Shown: positions 33,608 through 43,679, counted from the stretch's first letter. The stretch: DNA of 64,000 nucleotides from Piscibacillus sp052246295 (GCA_052246295.1 JBQQCO010000009.1); one strand, 5' to 3'. A program made the numbers and translations. Notes: a model not told the origin generated them from the sequence alone.

Positions 33608-34885
33608 TTAGTATACAGACGTGTTGTCTTGAGACATATTCTCTAAAATTTCCTTAACTCGTTTCATGAAGTTTCCGCACACTAGTCCATCCAGAACTCT
33701 GTGGTCAAGAGATAGGCATAAGTTGACCATGTCACGGGCCGCAAACATGCCATTCATGTAAACAGGTTTCTTAACAATTGATTCAACCTGTAAGATGGCT
33801 GCTTGTGGGTGATTAATTACTCCCATGGACGAAACAGAGCCAAATGATCCCGTGTTATTAACCGTAAATGTTCCACCTTGCATATCATCATTTGTTAGCT
33901 TACCTTGACGTGCTTTATTTGCAAGTTCAGCAATATCTTTTGCAATGCCTTTAATGCTTTTCTCATCTGCATTCTTAATGACTGGCACGAATAGTTGATT
34001 GTCATTGGCTACAGCAATAGATAAGTTAATATCCTTCTTCTGAATAATTTTATCGCCAGCCCATGAACTATTGATTTCTGGGAATTCTTTCAATGCTTGT
34101 GCAACAGCTTTTACGAAGAATGCAAAGTAAGTTAATGAAAATCCTTCTTTACGCTTAAAGTCTTCCTTCAGTTCATCTCTTAAATTAACAAGGTTTGTGA
34201 CATCTGCTTCTACCATCATCCATGCATGAGGGATTTCCGTTTTCGATTTAACCATATTTTGAGCAATGGCTTTTCTAACACCTGTAACAGGAATTTCTAC
34301 ATCGCCTTCTTGTGCAGATGGCATAGGAGATGGTTTACTTTGACTAGGCTGTTGAGTCGCTGCACTAGTTTCTTCTTTTACTGGCTTAGACTGTTGTTCT
34401 TGTGTACCAGCCTGAGGAATATCTCCTGAATTAATGACTTTCTCAACGTCTTTACGTGTGATTCTGCCGCCTCTGCCAGATCCCTCAACTTGATTTAAAT
34501 CAATGTTGTGTTCTTGTGCTAATTTTAAAACTGCTGGAGAGTAGCGTTTCTTCATTGATTGATCTTTATTTTCAGCAGATTCTTTAACTTCATCTTGGTC
34601 ACTTGAATCGTTTGTTGGTTCTGTTGCTTCCTCACTAGACCCACCTTCAACTTCGATATAACAAATTAGTTCTCCAACCTCAATCGTGTCTCCCTCATTA
34701 GCAACTAATTCTTTAATAGTTCCTGTAAATGAAGATGGTACTTCAGCGTTTACCTTGTCAGTCATAACTTCTGCAATAGGGTCATATTTATTAACCTGGT
34801 CCCCGACGCTCACTAACCAAGAGCTAATCGTACCTTCTGTAACACTTTCACCTAATTGAGGCATTGTGATTTTTTCTACACTCAT
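33608..34885 (-). CDS. bkdB: Branched-chain 2-keto acid dehydrogenase E2 (lipoamide acyltransferase)
   Basis: E2 transfers the acyl group from E1 via lipoamide to CoA. The 425-aa protein has an N-terminal lipoyl domain with the modified Lys in EVMTDKVNAEVPSS. A low-complexity Ser/Glu/Gln linker follows, then the subunit-binding domain YSPAVLKLAQEHNIDLNQVE and GSGRGGRITRKDV, and the catalytic domain with the HXXXDG motif in LSLDHRVLDGLVCG. It is the last gene of the bkdR-led operon. Confidence 0.95.
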   Translation of the reverse strand: MSVEKITMPQLGESVTEGTISSWLVSVGDQVNKYDPIAEVMTDKVNAEVPSSFTGTIKELVANEGDTIEVGELICYIEVEGGSSEEATEPTNDSSDQDEVKESAENKDQSMKKRYSPAVLKLAQEHNIDLNQVEGSGRGGRITRKDVEKVINSGDIPQAGTQEQQSKPVKEETSAATQQPSQSKPSPMPSAQEGDVEIPVTGVRKAIAQNMVKSKTEIPHAWMMVEADVTNLVNLRDELKEDFKRKEGFSLTYFAFFVKAVAQALKEFPEINSSWAGDKIIQKKDINLSIAVANDNQLFVPVIKNADEKSIKGIAKDIAELANKARQGKLTNDDMQGGTFTVNNTGSFGSVSSMGVINHPQAAILQVESIVKKPVYMNGMFAARDMVNLCLSLDHRVLDGLVCGNFMKRVKEILENMSQDNTSVY

Positions 34886-34904
34886 TTCATAACCTCCTCT
34901 TCAC

Positions 34905-35888
34905 TTAAAACTCTGCTAAATCACGCATCGCTTCTTCGACTTTATCCGGATTAACCATAAAGAATTTCTCCATTGTTGGTGCATAAGGCATAGCCGGTAC
35001 ATCTGGTCCTGCTAAACGTTGAATAGGAGAATCTAAATCAAATAAGCAGTTTTCAGAAATAATTGCCGCAACTTCACTCATAATGCTACCTTCTTTGTTG
35101 TCTTCTGTAATAAGTAGTACTTTACCAGTCTTTTTGGCAGCTTCAATAATGGCCTCTTGATCTAATGGATAAACCGTTCTTAAATCTAGAATGTGTGCAG
35201 AGATACCTTCTTCTTCTAATTTTTCTGCAGCTTGAAGAGCGAAGTTAACACATAGTCCATATGTGATAACAGTAATATCTTCTCCTTCACGCTTCACATC
35301 AGCCTTTCCGATTGGTAATACATAATCATCATCTGGCACTTCACCCTTTAATAAACGGTAAGCACGTTTATGCTCAAAGAAAAGAACCGGATCTTCGTCA
35401 CGAATCGCCGCTTTTAATAACCCTTTAGCATCGTAAGGGTTTGAAGGCATAACAATTTTCAGACCTGGTTGATTAGCAAATACCGCTTCAACAGACTGCG
35501 AATGATAAAGTGCACCGTGTACTCCACCACCATATGGAGCACGAATTGTAATCGGACAGCTCCAATCATTATTAGAACGATATCGAATTCGAGCTGCTTC
35601 AGAGATAATTTGGTTCACAGCTGGCATGATAAAATCAGCGAACTGCATTTCAGCTATTGGCCTCATACCATACATCGCTGCACCAATACCGACACCAGCG
35701 ATTGCCGACTCCGCTAATGGTGTATCGATGACTCGTTGTTCACCAAATTGATCATATAAGCCTTCTGTTGCTTTGAAAACGCCACCTTTTTTACCGACGT
35801 CTTCACCTAATACGAATACTTTCTCATCGCGTTCCATTTCTTCACGCATTGCTTGCGTAACTGCTTGAATATAGGACTTAACTGGCAT
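34905..35888 (-). CDS. bkdAB: Branched-chain 2-keto acid dehydrogenase E1 beta
   Basis: The beta chain of the thiamine-diphosphate E1 component, 327 aa. Family pieces are VFVLGEDVGKKGGVFKATEG, LAESAIAGVGIGAAMYGMRP, IRAPYGGGVHGALYHSQSVE and EDPVLFFEHKRAYRLLKGEV. The last motif separates branched-chain from pyruvate dehydrogenases. It lies two bases from bkdAA and 19 from bkdB. Confidence 0.95.
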   Translation of the reverse strand: MPVKSYIQAVTQAMREEMERDEKVFVLGEDVGKKGGVFKATEGLYDQFGEQRVIDTPLAESAIAGVGIGAAMYGMRPIAEMQFADFIMPAVNQIISEAARIRYRSNNDWSCPITIRAPYGGGVHGALYHSQSVEAVFANQPGLKIVMPSNPYDAKGLLKAAIRDEDPVLFFEHKRAYRLLKGEVPDDDYVLPIGKADVKREGEDITVITYGLCVNFALQAAEKLEEEGISAHILDLRTVYPLDQEAIIEAAKKTGKVLLITEDNKEGSIMSEVAAIISENCLFDLDSPIQRLAGPDVPAMPYAPTMEKFFMVNPDKVEEAMRDLAEF

Positions 35889-35890
35889 TG

Positions 35891-36895
35891 TTATTCCCCT
35901 CCCTCTTCAGCGTATACATATTTAAGTGCATCTTCTGCAGGAGCATATTGAGCATTCTCAGCATAATCCGTTGCTTTATTGATCTCTGCATCTAATTCTT
36001 TCTTTAGTTCCTCTTCTTTTTCATCTGTTAAAACACCATTTTCTTTTAAGTATTCAGAGAATAGAAGAACACAATCATTCTTTTTCATTTCTTCAATCTC
36101 TTTTTTGTCGCGATATGCTGTATGGTCGTCATCACTCGAGTGAGCAGTTAGACGATTCGTAACAGCCTCTACTAATGTAGGGCCTTCTCCATTCACTGCT
36201 CGCTCACGTGCTTCTTTTACAACCTTGAAAACTTCTAATGGATCATTACCATTCACCTGATAACCTGGCATTCCATAACTTTTAGCACGATCTGCTACCG
36301 TTTCAGATGCCACTTGTCGCTCTAAAGGAACGGAAATTGCGTATTTATTGTTTTCAACCATAGTAATAACTGGAAGTTTATGAACTCCTGCGAAGTTTAA
36401 ACCTTCGTGAAAATCACCTTGGTTCGATGACCCTTCACCTAACGTTACAAAAGAGACAAAATCTTTCTTTTCCATTTTGCCAGCTAAAGCAACACCAACT
36501 GCATGTGGTAACTGGGTTGTTACTGGTGATGAACCTGTTAAAATACGATTTTTCTTCTGACCAAAGTGTCCTGGCATCTGACGACCACCTGAGTTAGGGT
36601 CTTCAGCCTTAGCAAAACCTGATAAAAACAATTCTGTTGTTGTCATACCAAATGCTAAGACAACACCCATATCTCGATAATATGGAGCCGTATAATCTTT
36701 CTCACGGTCAAGGGCGAAAGATGCTCCAACTTGAGCTGCTTCCTGTCCTTGACAAGAGATTACAAAAGGAATTTTTCCTGCGCGGTTTAATAACCACATT
36801 CTTTCATCGATTTTTCTAGCAAGTAACATCGTGCGGTACATATCAAGAACTTGCTCATCAGATAAACCTAGTTCTTCATGACGATTTTTTCCCAT
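35891..36895 (-). CDS. bkdAA: Branched-chain 2-keto acid dehydrogenase E1 alpha
   Basis: The alpha chain of E1 (334 aa), which binds thiamine diphosphate and decarboxylates branched 2-keto acids. The cofactor motif runs LGEGSSNQGDFHEGLNFAG with MVENNKYAIS; the phosphorylation-loop-like region is TNRLTAHSSDDDHTAYR. The N-terminus GLSDEQVLDMYRTMLLARKI is standard. Its ATG follows GGGGAGG. Confidence 0.95.
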   Translation of the reverse strand: MGKNRHEELGLSDEQVLDMYRTMLLARKIDERMWLLNRAGKIPFVISCQGQEAAQVGASFALDREKDYTAPYYRDMGVVLAFGMTTTELFLSGFAKAEDPNSGGRQMPGHFGQKKNRILTGSSPVTTQLPHAVGVALAGKMEKKDFVSFVTLGEGSSNQGDFHEGLNFAGVHKLPVITMVENNKYAISVPLERQVASETVADRAKSYGMPGYQVNGNDPLEVFKVVKEARERAVNGEGPTLVEAVTNRLTAHSSDDDHTAYRDKKEIEEMKKNDCVLLFSEYLKENGVLTDEKEEELKKELDAEINKATDYAENAQYAPAEDALKYVYAEEGGE

Positions 36896-36912
36896 TTTAG
36901 TACCTCCCCTTT

Positions 36913-38334
36913 TTATCCATGAATTTGTTTTCCATCAACAGCTAATGCCGCTTCACCCATAACTTCCGATAGTGTTGGATGCGGGTGGATCGTATGAGCC
37001 ATTTCCCATGGTGTTGCATCAAGTACCTTCGCTAATCCAGCCTCTGCAATCATATCCGTTACATGTGGACCAACCATATGGACACCTAATAAATCCTCTG
37101 TTTTCTTATCCGCCACAATTTTTACAAAACCATCTTTTTCACCGTAAACTAGTGCTTTACCAATGGCTTGGAAAGAAAACTTACCTACTTTAACATCATA
37201 ACCTTGTTCTTTCGCTTGTTGTTCTGTTAATCCAACGCTTGAGACTTCAGGATTTGAGTAAATGCAAGTTGAGATGTGGTCATAATTAATTGGTAGTGGC
37301 TCTTCATTTGCCATATGCTCAACTGCAACAATTCCTTCATGGGATGCAACATGCGCTAATTGCATTCCACCAATTACATCCCCAATGGCATAAATATGAG
37401 ATTCTTTAGTTTGATAGAATTTATTTGTTTTAATAGCACCGTTTTCTACGACTATATCTGTGTTTTCTAGACCAATGTTATCGACATTTGGCGCACGCCC
37501 AACAGATACAAGCATTTTATCAGCTGTAAATGCTTTTTCATCACCATTGTGCTCGGCTTTTATCGACACTTGATCACCTTTATCAAGAGTGTCTGGTAAT
37601 ACTTTAGCACCAGTAACTATCTTGATTCCTTTTTTCTTAAGTAACCTTTTTACTTCTTTAGAAACCTCCTCATCTTCAGTTGGTAATATACGATCAGCAT
37701 ATTCTACTACCGTGACTTGTACACCGAAATCTACTAACATTGAGGCCCATTCAATTCCAATTACGCCTCCACCAACTATCAAAATAGATTCTGGTAATTC
37801 TTCTAAGTTTAAAGCATGATCTGAAGATAAGACCATTTCGCCATCGAGTTCTAATCCTGGTAGTGATTTTGGTTTTGATCCTGTTGCAATTAGAACGTTT
37901 TTTGGAATAATAATCGTGTTTTCTTCTCCATCATTACGCTCAACAGAAATCGTTCCTGCAGTAGGAGAGAAAATACTCGGACCTAATATACGTCCGAAGC
38001 CTTCAAAAACTTCGATCTTACCTTTTTTCATTAATCCTTCGACACCTTTATGTAATTGGTCAACGATGGATTGCTTTCTTTCTTGAACTTTAATGAAGTT
38101 TAATGAAGTATTTTCTGTTTCAATACCATATTGTTCAGCATTCTTTGTTTGTTTAAAGACTTCTGCACTTCGTAATAATGATTTAGATGGAATACATCCT
38201 TTATGAAGACAAGTTCCACCCATCTTTTCTTTTTCAACGACAGCTACTTTTAACCCTAATTGACTGGCACGTATTGCAGCTACATATCCCCCAGTACCGC
38301 CACCTAAGACGACTAAATCGTATTCTAGAGCCAT
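36913..38334 (-). CDS. lpdV: Dihydrolipoyl dehydrogenase (E3) of the bkd complex
   Basis: A flavoprotein disulfide reductase of 473 aa that reoxidises E2 lipoamide with NAD+. The FAD fold DLVVLGGGTGGYVAAIRA, the redox pair in GGTCLHKGCIPSKSLLRS, the NAD site ILIVGGGVIGIEWASML and the C-terminal His-Glu in HTIHPHPTLSEVMGEA are all intact. It begins three bases after buk ends. Confidence 0.95.
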   Translation of the reverse strand: MALEYDLVVLGGGTGGYVAAIRASQLGLKVAVVEKEKMGGTCLHKGCIPSKSLLRSAEVFKQTKNAEQYGIETENTSLNFIKVQERKQSIVDQLHKGVEGLMKKGKIEVFEGFGRILGPSIFSPTAGTISVERNDGEENTIIIPKNVLIATGSKPKSLPGLELDGEMVLSSDHALNLEELPESILIVGGGVIGIEWASMLVDFGVQVTVVEYADRILPTEDEEVSKEVKRLLKKKGIKIVTGAKVLPDTLDKGDQVSIKAEHNGDEKAFTADKMLVSVGRAPNVDNIGLENTDIVVENGAIKTNKFYQTKESHIYAIGDVIGGMQLAHVASHEGIVAVEHMANEEPLPINYDHISTCIYSNPEVSSVGLTEQQAKEQGYDVKVGKFSFQAIGKALVYGEKDGFVKIVADKKTEDLLGVHMVGPHVTDMIAEAGLAKVLDATPWEMAHTIHPHPTLSEVMGEAALAVDGKQIHG

Positions 38335-38337
38335 TAT

Positions 38338-39429
38338 TTAACTCCTCTCTTTTTCAATAATATATTCTTTGGCTGGTTCTTTTCCTGTTAACACTCTCAA
38401 TGCGCCTTCCGCAAGCGCTTCCATTTCGTTTTCTCCAGGTAAAACAACAACATCTGAAATCCATTCAATATATTGTGTGATCTGTTTTACGAATTCACTG
38501 CCGTGTGCAAGGCCGCCTGTTAATACAATAGCATCCACTTCACCTTTTAATACAGCGCTAGCAGATCCAATTTCTTTCGCGATTTGGTATGCCATAGCAT
38601 CATAAATCAACTTTGCTTCTTCGTTTCCATTTTCGATTCGTTTTTCAACTTCTATCGCATCTTGAGTTCCTAAGTGATTTACAAGACCACCTTGACCAAC
38701 TAACATTTTCTTAATCTGTTGTTGGTCATATTTACCTGAGAAGCATAATTCAACTAGTTGACCAGCTGGTAATGTGCCAGCACGCTCAGGCGAAAATGGT
38801 CCTTCACCATCAAGTCCATTATTAACATCTATAACTTTTCCATCTTTGTGAACACCTATTGTGATACCGCCACCCATATGACATACAATTAGTTTTGCTT
38901 CTTCGTATGTTTTGGTTTTATGTTCACAAACTTTTCTTGCAACAGACTTTTGATTTAGAGCATGGAAAATACTCTTACGAGGTAACGCGCTTAAACCAGA
39001 AATCTTAGCAATTGGCTGCATTTCATCTACAACAACAGGGTCAACAATAAAAGCTGGTATATTTAAGTCTTGAGCTAAGTCATAAGCAATCAGACCCCCT
39101 AGATTAGATGCATGTTCACCGTTATAACCGATTTTTAGGTCGTGAACCATGTCTTCTGATACCACGTATGTTCCGCCTTCTATTGGTCTAAGTAAGCCAC
39201 CTCTTGAACAAATAGCTCTAAAATTAGAAAGATTAAATCCTTCATAATCTAACGTTTTTAAAATAACGTCTTTACGAAATTTATACTGATCCATTAACTG
39301 ATTAAACTTGTTTAACTCGTTTATATCATGTCTAATGGTTTTAATTAAAATGCTGTTATGTCCTTCGAATACACCAATTTTCGTCGATGTAGATCCAGGA
39401 TTGATAATAAGTGTTCGAAAATTTTTCAC
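38338..39429 (-). CDS. buk: Butyrate kinase, GTG start
   Basis: Makes branched-chain or butyryl phosphate from the acid and ATP, or runs in reverse to give ATP. About 363 aa of the acetokinase family with TLIINPGSTSTKIGVFEG, AICSRGGLLRPIEGGTYVV, VCHMGGGITIGVHKDGK and VLTGGLAHGS. I start at GTG (39427-39429), because GGAGGAATT precedes it. The upstream in-frame ATG would overlap bcd and add 17 unconserved residues. Confidence 0.93.
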   Translation of the reverse strand: MKNFRTLIINPGSTSTKIGVFEGHNSILIKTIRHDINELNKFNQLMDQYKFRKDVILKTLDYEGFNLSNFRAICSRGGLLRPIEGGTYVVSEDMVHDLKIGYNGEHASNLGGLIAYDLAQDLNIPAFIVDPVVVDEMQPIAKISGLSALPRKSIFHALNQKSVARKVCEHKTKTYEEAKLIVCHMGGGITIGVHKDGKVIDVNNGLDGEGPFSPERAGTLPAGQLVELCFSGKYDQQQIKKMLVGQGGLVNHLGTQDAIEVEKRIENGNEEAKLIYDAMAYQIAKEIGSASAVLKGEVDAIVLTGGLAHGSEFVKQITQYIEWISDVVVLPGENEMEALAEGALRVLTGKEPAKEYIIEKERS

Positions 39430-39445
39430 TAATAATTCCTCCAAC

Positions 39446-40546
39446 TTAACCGTTTCTTCTAGAGATGATGTTATGCTCATTTCTTAAGAACGTACTACGT
39501 GAGCGGCTCACACTTTCAATACGCTCTTCAGCCATACGATCAGCAGCTTTATGAGTTGGAATATTATCTCGTTTAGAAATTTCGAAAATCTTTTCTAAGC
39601 TATTATAAATTGTTTCAATTTGCTTATAAGCACGATCTTTGTTGTAACCATTTAATTCGTCAGCAACGTTAATAACTCCACCAGAATTAATGACATAATC
39701 AGGAGCATATGCAATACCTAATTCATGTAGCTTCTCTCCATGACGATCTTCTGCTAACTGATTGTTTGCTGATCCAGCAATAGCTTTAGCTTTAAGTTGT
39801 GGAATCGTTTCATCATTAATTGTCGCACCCAACGCACATGGAGCATAAATATCACAATCAACTCCGTAAATATCATCAGGGTCAACTGCATGAGCACCGA
39901 AATCTTCCATTGCTCGTTTTACAGATTCTTTATTGATATCTGTAACGATTAATTTTGCGCCTTCTTCGTGTAAATGTTTACACATATGATAAGCAACGTT
40001 ACCTACACCTTGAACAGCTACAACTCTACCTTCTAGTGAGTCACTTCCAAATGCTTCTTTAGCAGTGGCTTTCATTCCAAGATAAACTCCATATGCTGTT
40101 GCTGGTGATGGATTACCTGAAGAGCCAAATTCAGGTGAAATTCCTGTTACGTAATCAGTTTCCATATAAATTGTATCCATGTCATGAACTGTTGTACCAA
40201 CGTCTTCAGCTGTTATATAACGACCATTTAATCCTTGAATGTAACGACCAAAGGCTCTAAACATTTCAGGGTTCTTATCTTTTTTCGGATCCCCAATGAT
40301 AACCGTTTTTCCTCCGCCAAGATTTAAACCTGCAGCTGCATTTTTATATGTCATACCTTTGGATAGACGTAAAGCATCAATAATTGCATCCTCTTCAGAA
40401 TCATATGTCCACATACGAGTTCCACCTAATGCTGGACCTAGTGTTGTGTCATGAATAGCAATGATTGCTTTTAAGCCCGAGTTCTTGTCCTGACAAAATA
40501 CAACCTGTTCGTAATCACTTTCTTCTAAGTATTTAAAAATATCCAT
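39446..40546 (-). CDS. bcd: Leucine dehydrogenase
   Basis: Reversibly deaminates leucine, valine and isoleucine to the 2-keto acids used by the Bkd complex. About 366 aa. Catalytic Lys and glycine loop are in ALGGTRMWTYDSEEDAI, LSKGMTYKNAAAGLNLGGGK and TAEDVGTTVHDM; the NAD site is VAVQGVGNVAYHMCKHL. The ATG (40544-40546) has GGAGGAA upstream. Confidence 0.95.
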   Translation of the reverse strand: MDIFKYLEESDYEQVVFCQDKNSGLKAIIAIHDTTLGPALGGTRMWTYDSEEDAIIDALRLSKGMTYKNAAAGLNLGGGKTVIIGDPKKDKNPEMFRAFGRYIQGLNGRYITAEDVGTTVHDMDTIYMETDYVTGISPEFGSSGNPSPATAYGVYLGMKATAKEAFGSDSLEGRVVAVQGVGNVAYHMCKHLHEEGAKLIVTDINKESVKRAMEDFGAHAVDPDDIYGVDCDIYAPCALGATINDETIPQLKAKAIAGSANNQLAEDRHGEKLHELGIAYAPDYVINSGGVINVADELNGYNKDRAYKQIETIYNSLEKIFEISKRDNIPTHKAADRMAEERIESVSRSRSTFLRNEHNIISRRNG

Positions 40547-40568
40547 GTCTGTATTCCTCCCTAGTTTT

Positions 40569-41483
40569 TTATGATGATAATAATGCAAAAGCTAATGAAT
40601 ATATTTTACTCTCAGCCGAATCGGCACGAGAGGTTAAAACAATAGGTGCTTTAGCCCCACTTATAATACCCGCAACTTTTGCGTCAGCAAAATAAGTAAA
40701 AGACTTGTATAAAGTATTTCCTACTTCAATAAATGGACAAACTAATATGTCAGCATCGCCTGCAACCTCAGACTGAATACCCTTTTGTTCTTTTGAATCC
40801 ATAGATATAGCGTTATCGAAAGCTAACGGTCCATCTACAATGCAGTTCGTAATTTGACCTCTTTTTTGCATTTGAGAAAGAACAGCTGCATCAACTGAAG
40901 CTTGCATTGCTGGGTTAACTATTTCAACGGCAGCTAACGGTGCAACTTTTGGTTTTACTATTCCTAATTTATTGACTACATCAACTGAATTTTGAATGAT
41001 TTGCACCTTTTCTTCTAAGTCTGGTGCAATATTCATTCCAGCATCAGTTAGAAATAAGAAGCGATTACGGCCTTTCATTTCAAACATGGCTACGTGCGAT
41101 AGTATTCGACCGTTCCTCAGGCCTGACCCTTTTTTCAAGACGGCTTTTAGAACTATTTTTGTAGCCACATTCCCTTTCATTAGAACATCTGACCGTTCTT
41201 CGGATACTGATTGAACAGCTTTATCTACGGCATTTTCCACCGAAGTCGCATGGTGCAGTGTAATCTTGTCATTGTTTAAATTTAATTCAATCGCATCAGC
41301 TGCATTTGTAATGTCTTCTATATTTCCAAACAACTTAAAGCTTGCTAAATCACGGTCTATACCGTCTTTTACAGCCTTTAAAGTCTCTACATTTGTTGCT
41401 TCAGCGACTGCTACAACCTTTTTTTCTCTCATATTACAAAGTTGTTCTACTAAGCCATCTAGCGTCATTTCTTGAGTATTCAT
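40569..41483 (-). CDS. ptb: Phosphate butyryltransferase
   Basis: Exchanges CoA for phosphate on butyryl or branched acyl groups, paired with Buk for substrate-level phosphorylation. The 304-aa protein of the phosphate acetyl/butyryltransferase family shows DVLMKGNVATKIVLKAVLKK, LSHVAMFEMKGRNRFLFLTD, CIVDGPLAFDNAIS and AGIISGAKAPIVLTSRADS. It starts only eight bases after the bkdR stop, so no separate promoter gap exists. Confidence 0.94.
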   Translation of the reverse strand: MNTQEMTLDGLVEQLCNMREKKVVAVAEATNVETLKAVKDGIDRDLASFKLFGNIEDITNAADAIELNLNNDKITLHHATSVENAVDKAVQSVSEERSDVLMKGNVATKIVLKAVLKKGSGLRNGRILSHVAMFEMKGRNRFLFLTDAGMNIAPDLEEKVQIIQNSVDVVNKLGIVKPKVAPLAAVEIVNPAMQASVDAAVLSQMQKRGQITNCIVDGPLAFDNAISMDSKEQKGIQSEVAGDADILVCPFIEVGNTLYKSFTYFADAKVAGIISGAKAPIVLTSRADSAESKIYSLAFALLSS

Positions 41484-41491
41484 GATGTACC

Positions 41492-43543
41492 TTAAGTATC
41501 CTTTCCAATGTTGTATTTTTTCATCTTATAATACAAATTTCTAATAGAAATATTTAATTGTTTAGCCGTTTTGGCTTTGATAAAGTTATTTTTTTCAAGC
41601 GTTTCTAAGATCAATTGTTTTTCAAATTCATCTAACGCTTCTTGTAATGGAATAACTTGTTCATCTGTGGTCTCATACATGATGTCTAGATCATCAAAAG
41701 ACGTTTTCCTTAAAGGAGGTAAATGATATTCATGAATCACATTATCTCCAATATCCATGTTAATAATAGCTCGGCCGATTATATTTTCGAGTTCGCGAAC
41801 GTTACCAGGATAATCATATTTTTTCAATTTATCTAAAGCATCATTAGAAATACCATTTACATTTCTACCATAATTTTCATTTAAATGGCTAAGCAAATGG
41901 TGTATTAACGGCTTCAAATCGCTTTCGATCCTCTCTCTAAGTGGAGGAATATTAATAGGAAACTTATTTAACCTATAGTAAAGTTTTTCGTTAAATTCAT
42001 TTGTCATAATCGCTTTTTCGAGGTTTACATTTGTCGAGGCAATTAATCTTACATCAACAAATACTGGCTCTTGTCCATTAACTCTGACGATACTTTTTTC
42101 TTCAAGAACACGTAATATTTTAGATTGAAGAATCGGTGACAAATCACCTATTTCATCTAAAAAAATACTTCCTCGATTAGCTTCTTCAAAATACCCTATC
42201 CTCTGTTCAGTTGAACCTTGCTCATCACCAAATAACAACCGATCAAGAACTTCATCGTCATATGATGCACAATTTACTCTTATAAACTTCATGTGCTTGC
42301 GATCACTTTCGTTATGAATGGCATGAGCTATTAATTCTTTACCAGTTCCAGGCTCGCCTCTTAACAAAACACTGGTTGGAGATTTTGCACCAACTTTAGC
42401 TTGTTCTAAAGCCAAAGACATATCAGATGATTCAGCAATTATATCATTAAAGGTATATTTTGCTTCAAGGTTTCTAATAATTTGTCTTGCTCGTTTTAAT
42501 TCAGTTGTTAAAGCTTCTATTTCAGAAAGGTCATGAATAACTCCTACACTACCTTTTAACTTACCATCTACAATAATTGGTGCTACATTTACAAGTACAT
42601 CTCGTTTGTTAGGTCCAACCTTCATTCGAGCACCACGAACAGGGCGCCTGGTTTTTAATACTTTTAAGTGCATGCTTTCGCCTTCTGAAATGTCAGCTGT
42701 AGCTGGTTTTCCAATGACTTCTTTTTCGGTTAATCCGGTAATTTTTGTATAGGCTGGGTTAATCATTAACCCATGTCCTGTTTCATCTACAACCGATATA
42801 GCTTCCTCACTTGAATGAATGATCGCCTCCAACATTACTTGGATATCTTTTAAATTCGTAATTTCTTCAGCGAGACTTACGACTTCAGTAATATCTTTAA
42901 ATACAGCATAAGCGCCCAACAATTCGTTATTTTCACTAATTAGAGGAATTCGTGTTGTGATGACTTTTTTCCCGTTATTTAATGTAAGATGTTGATTAAT
43001 TTCGCGATTTTTTGTTTCTAAAATTTCTGGTAATCTTGAATCAGGTATTACATTTGAAATTCGCTGATTTAACATATTATTTTGTTGAATATCTAATATC
43101 TCACTAGCTGCCTTATTTACAAAAGTAATCATTTCATCGTTATTAATTACGATCATTCCATCATGAATTGAATTTAAAATTAATTCACGCTTGGATGTAT
43201 CTTTCTTGATTTGATCAACGAGAGATTCCTTTTCATCTAATAGTTGATAAATGACATGAGCAATTGTTCCTGGAATTAGAACACAATGATCTGGCTTTGC
43301 ACTCAATAAGTGATTGAATACTTGCTGATTTCCAGTTGCTTCAACAATGATATCAACTGATTCAGATATTGCGTTTTCATAATCGTTATATGTATTAATG
43401 TTTAACTTTTTAGCAATTTCGAGTCCAGGTGCGTGTGAATCAATATCAGCGATTGCTTTGATATTCAACATCTCTACTTGTTGAAATAACCTTAAAATCG
43501 CTGTGCCACCTTTACCTGCGCCTACAATTACAACATTTTGCAT
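41492..43543 (-). CDS. bkdR: BkdR-like transcription regulator lacking the GAFTGA loop
   Basis: A 683-aa regulator. It starts with a Rossmann-like domain (VVIVGAGKGGTAILRLFQQV), then two PAS domains (about 115-220 and 235-345). An AAA+ ATPase core follows with Walker A RGEPGTGKELIAHAI and Walker B GSIFLDEIGDLSP, and a Fis-type helix-turn-helix AKTAKQLNISIRNLYYKMKK closes it. The sigma-54-contacting GAFTGA motif expected after LFG is absent: it reads LLFGDEQGSTEQRIGYFEEA (about residues 436-455), several residues short. It is the first gene of the bkd operon. The start at 43541-43543 follows AGGTGG. Confidence 0.9.
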   Translation of the reverse strand: MQNVVIVGAGKGGTAILRLFQQVEMLNIKAIADIDSHAPGLEIAKKLNINTYNDYENAISESVDIIVEATGNQQVFNHLLSAKPDHCVLIPGTIAHVIYQLLDEKESLVDQIKKDTSKRELILNSIHDGMIVINNDEMITFVNKAASEILDIQQNNMLNQRISNVIPDSRLPEILETKNREINQHLTLNNGKKVITTRIPLISENNELLGAYAVFKDITEVVSLAEEITNLKDIQVMLEAIIHSSEEAISVVDETGHGLMINPAYTKITGLTEKEVIGKPATADISEGESMHLKVLKTRRPVRGARMKVGPNKRDVLVNVAPIIVDGKLKGSVGVIHDLSEIEALTTELKRARQIIRNLEAKYTFNDIIAESSDMSLALEQAKVGAKSPTSVLLRGEPGTGKELIAHAIHNESDRKHMKFIRVNCASYDDEVLDRLLFGDEQGSTEQRIGYFEEANRGSIFLDEIGDLSPILQSKILRVLEEKSIVRVNGQEPVFVDVRLIASTNVNLEKAIMTNEFNEKLYYRLNKFPINIPPLRERIESDLKPLIHHLLSHLNENYGRNVNGISNDALDKLKKYDYPGNVRELENIIGRAIINMDIGDNVIHEYHLPPLRKTSFDDLDIMYETTDEQVIPLQEALDEFEKQLILETLEKNNFIKAKTAKQLNISIRNLYYKMKKYNIGKDT

Positions 43544-43560
43544 TTCGCCCACCTACACCT

Positions 43561-43610
43561 TGCAAAAATTTGCACACTTCAATCATAATGTAAGCGCTTT
43601 AAGAATGCAA
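43561..43610 (-). promoter_or_regulatory. bkd operon promoter with cre site and operator-like palindrome
   Basis: On the minus strand TTGCAT (43605-43610) and TATGAT (43582-43587), 17 bases apart, form a sigma-A promoter. The spacer contains TGTAAGCGCTTTAA (plus strand, 43589-43602), one mismatch from the CcpA cre consensus. TGCAAA-AA-TTTGCA (43561-43574) is a perfect short inverted repeat just downstream of the expected start and may be an operator. No sigma-54 promoter was found. Confidence 0.6.
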
Positions 43611-43679
43611 GATATTTTCGTGTTTTTATAATATTTTTCATGATATACTACTTAGGGATAAAGAAAAGAGGTTTTGATT

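Noticed and set aside
43611..43640. ACACGAAAATATCTTGCAT as a sigma-54 -24/-12 promoter of bkdR
   Set aside because: Only the TTGCA part fits. The GG at -24 is CG and the CACG is lost, and a sigma-A promoter overlaps with better fit.
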